Below are positions 3,779-5,190 of a DNA stretch of 5,190 nucleotides, piece after piece. Numbering within the stretch: position 1 is the stretch's first letter; each line of letters starts with the position of its first letter. Position numbers and translations under genes: made by a program. The stretch covers positions 1-5,190 of the forward strand of contig CAKJXT010000008.1 in the NCBI GenBank assembly GCA_918219625.1, written 5' to 3'. The notes under the pieces were generated by a model. It was not told the DNA's origin, searched no databases, and saw only the letters and a list, made by a program, of their open reading frames with translations. This stretch comes from Bacilli bacterium. GTDB lineage: Bacteria; Bacillota_I; Bacilli_A; RF39; UBA660.

Positions 3779-5190
3779 ATGAAAGTAGAAAAAGCAAAAT
3801 TAATCGCATGGACATTATTAATTTTTTGGGTATTTATAATAATAAAATCATGTGGGACTGATGAAAAAGTAGAAACAAAATCAAATTCTAAAAACACATT
3901 CAAAATAATCGCATCAACAAGTACAAGTTCTGTTGATAACGAAATAATTAAATACGGAAAGAAAAATAATATAAAAGTAGAAATAGAACACTACGGTGAT
4001 CTAGAAATAGTTGATATCTTAAATAATAATAGTAAAGACTATGACGCAGTATGGATATCAAACTCAATATGGTTATACATGTTAGATAACTCAAATTTAG
4101 TAACAGACAGTAAGTCAATTGTAATAGACCCAGTTGTAATGGCTGTAGAAAAATCTAAAGCTAAAGAACTAGGACTAGATAAAGAAGTAAAAAACAAAGA
4201 TATACTAGAAGCAATAAAATCAGGAAAACTAAAATACATAATGTCTTCAGTGACTCAAACAAATACAGGCGCAACTGCGTACTTAAACTTCCTAAATAGT
4301 TTAGCTGGAAATCCTGAAGTATTAACTAGTGAAATGTTAAAGAAAGAATCACTACAAAAAGACTTAAAAGACTTCTTCAAAGGAGTAGAAAGAGTATCAG
4401 GAGATGAAGACTATTTAACAGAAATATACTTAAACGGTGACTACAATGCAATGATTAATTATGAAAGTAAATTAATCGAATTAAATAAAAAACTAGTTAA
4501 AGAAAATAAAGAACCACTATACTTAATATATCCAACAGATGGTGTCGCAATAAATGATATGCCATTTGCTTATATAAACAATGACTCAAAAGACACAAAA
4601 ACAAAAGAACAATTCAATAAAATACAAACATACCTAAGAAGTGATGAAATGATCAAATCATTGGAACAAAAAGGATATAGATCATGGTATGGAGGAATAA
4701 AAAAAGACACAGATCAAAATATATTCAATAAAGACTGGGGAATAGACACTTCAAAATATTTAAAAGACATGAAATACCCAAGCAAAACAGTAATGACAGA
4801 AGCAATAAACTTATATATTGAATCACTAAGAAAACCAACACATGTAGTATTCTGTCTAGATATATCAGGAAGTATGTATGGAGAAGGACTTGAAGAACTA
4901 AAAGAAGCAATGACATATATACTAGACTATGAAACAGCCTCAGTTGATAACCTACAATTCTCAGATAAAGACAAAATAACAATAATAACATTCTCAACAA
5001 ATGTAGAAGATATATATCCAACAAAACTTGGAAGCGAAACAGATGAAGTAATAAAACAAATAAATGAACTAGACACAGTAGGCGCTACAAATATATATGC
5101 TCCAAGTATAGAAGGATTAAAAATTCTAGAAAGAGAATCAGACGACTATACAAAAACAATAATATTAATGACAGATGGTGCTTCAAATAA
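3779..5190 (+). CDS. Membrane-anchored solute-binding-like and von Willebrand factor A domain protein, 3' end missing
   Basis: The frame stays open to the window edge (470 residues seen). A hydrophobic segment at 8-22 (WTLLIFWVFIII) is followed by Lys-Ser-Cys25. This is either a signal anchor or an atypical lipobox, because Lys at -2 is unusual. Residues about 40-310 resemble an extracellular solute-binding protein: KDYDAVWISNS near 86-96, IDPVVMAVEKSKAKELGL near 116-133, IMSSVTQTNTGATAY near 154-168. From about 352 a VWA domain begins (THVVFCLDISGSM). Its metal-ion-dependent adhesion site is complete: Asp361, Ser363, Ser365, Thr437 and Asp466 (MTDG). Such fusions occur in Bacillota; I recall them near TelA-type tellurite/toxic-anion resistance genes, not visible here. 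Ligand and role are unknown. ATG 3779 is preferred over 3773 because GAGGG (3768-3772) lies 6 nt before it but abuts 3773. It has its own promoter. Confidence 0.85.
   Translation, partial: MKVEKAKLIAWTLLIFWVFIIIKSCGTDEKVETKSNSKNTFKIIASTSTSSVDNEIIKYGKKNNIKVEIEHYGDLEIVDILNNNSKDYDAVWISNSIWLYMLDNSNLVTDSKSIVIDPVVMAVEKSKAKELGLDKEVKNKDILEAIKSGKLKYIMSSVTQTNTGATAYLNFLNSLAGNPEVLTSEMLKKESLQKDLKDFFKGVERVSGDEDYLTEIYLNGDYNAMINYESKLIELNKKLVKENKEPLYLIYPTDGVAINDMPFAYINNDSKDTKTKEQFNKIQTYLRSDEMIKSLEQKGYRSWYGGIKKDTDQNIFNKDWGIDTSKYLKDMKYPSKTVMTEAINLYIESLRKPTHVVFCLDISGSMYGEGLEELKEAMTYILDYETASVDNLQFSDKDKITIITFSTNVEDIYPTKLGSETDEVIKQINELDTVGATNIYAPSIEGLKILERESDDYTKTIILMTDGASN

Noticed and set aside
4725..5024. Long open frames on the minus strand opposite the SBP-VWA gene, the CDF gene and the XRE gene
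   Set aside because: They are Leu/Ile/Ser-rich mirror frames of A-rich coding sequence, have no ribosome binding sites or family motifs, and lie wholly opposite well-supported genes.
1..5190. Mycoplasma-type genetic code (TGA as Trp)
   Set aside because: Tryptophan is TGG throughout, the conserved domains need no TGA read-through, and the one broken gene changes frame rather than meeting an in-frame TGA.

Overview
The window is about 27% G+C by eye. Its genes strongly prefer A-ending codons (ATA for Ile, TTA/CTA for Leu, AGA for Arg). TGA is never needed as a sense codon, Trp is TGG, and every complete gene ends in TAA or TAG. With AGGAG-type ribosome binding sites, TGnTATAAT-like promoters and hairpin-plus-T-run terminators, this points to a low-GC Bacillota or Bacilli-like bacterium, possibly an uncultured gut lineage. 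The codon table is standard, so it is not a TGA=Trp mycoplasma. The species cannot be named from this sequence.

Left part (1-1812, + strand): a tightly packed operon. It holds the 3' end of a histidine-phosphatase (phosphoglycerate-mutase-like) gene, a zinc-type cation diffusion facilitator with a polyhistidine C-terminus, and a DUF1287 family gene whose start codon overlaps the transporter's stop (TAATG). The DUF1287 gene is split by a frame change near 1332, probably a small deletion that removed an Asp-rich loop. A separate + strand gene (1881-2489) follows: an XRE-type regulator with two membrane helices and a C-terminal zinc ribbon.

Middle (2490-2880): this stretch looks like intergenic space, but it is densely organised. 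On the minus strand there is a promoter, a leader, a ribosome binding site, a 30-residue hydrophobic single-helix peptide gene (2718-2626) and a strong terminator (about 2589-2545). On the plus strand a second promoter (2493-2521, extended -10) faces it and would make an RNA of about 108 nt ending at its own terminator (2601-2635). The two RNAs would overlap at their 3' ends by about 85 nt. The predicted 5' end of the peptide mRNA carries a 13-nt perfect complement to its own 3' terminator arm. This is the architecture of a type I toxin-antitoxin locus of the txpA/RatA or bsrG/SR4 kind, with a peptide I do not recognise. It is the most interesting item in the window and is predicted from sequence only.

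Right part (2881-5190, + strand): a stand-alone LicD family gene with its own promoter, whose stop codon lies in the loop of its terminator. After it, from its own extended -10 promoter, comes a large surface-anchored protein that joins a solute-binding-protein-like domain to a von Willebrand factor A domain with an intact MIDAS. That gene runs off the right edge. The common theme of the protein genes is the cell envelope (metal export, LicD-type envelope decoration, an extracytoplasmic adhesion/binding protein), but nothing shows that they act in one pathway.
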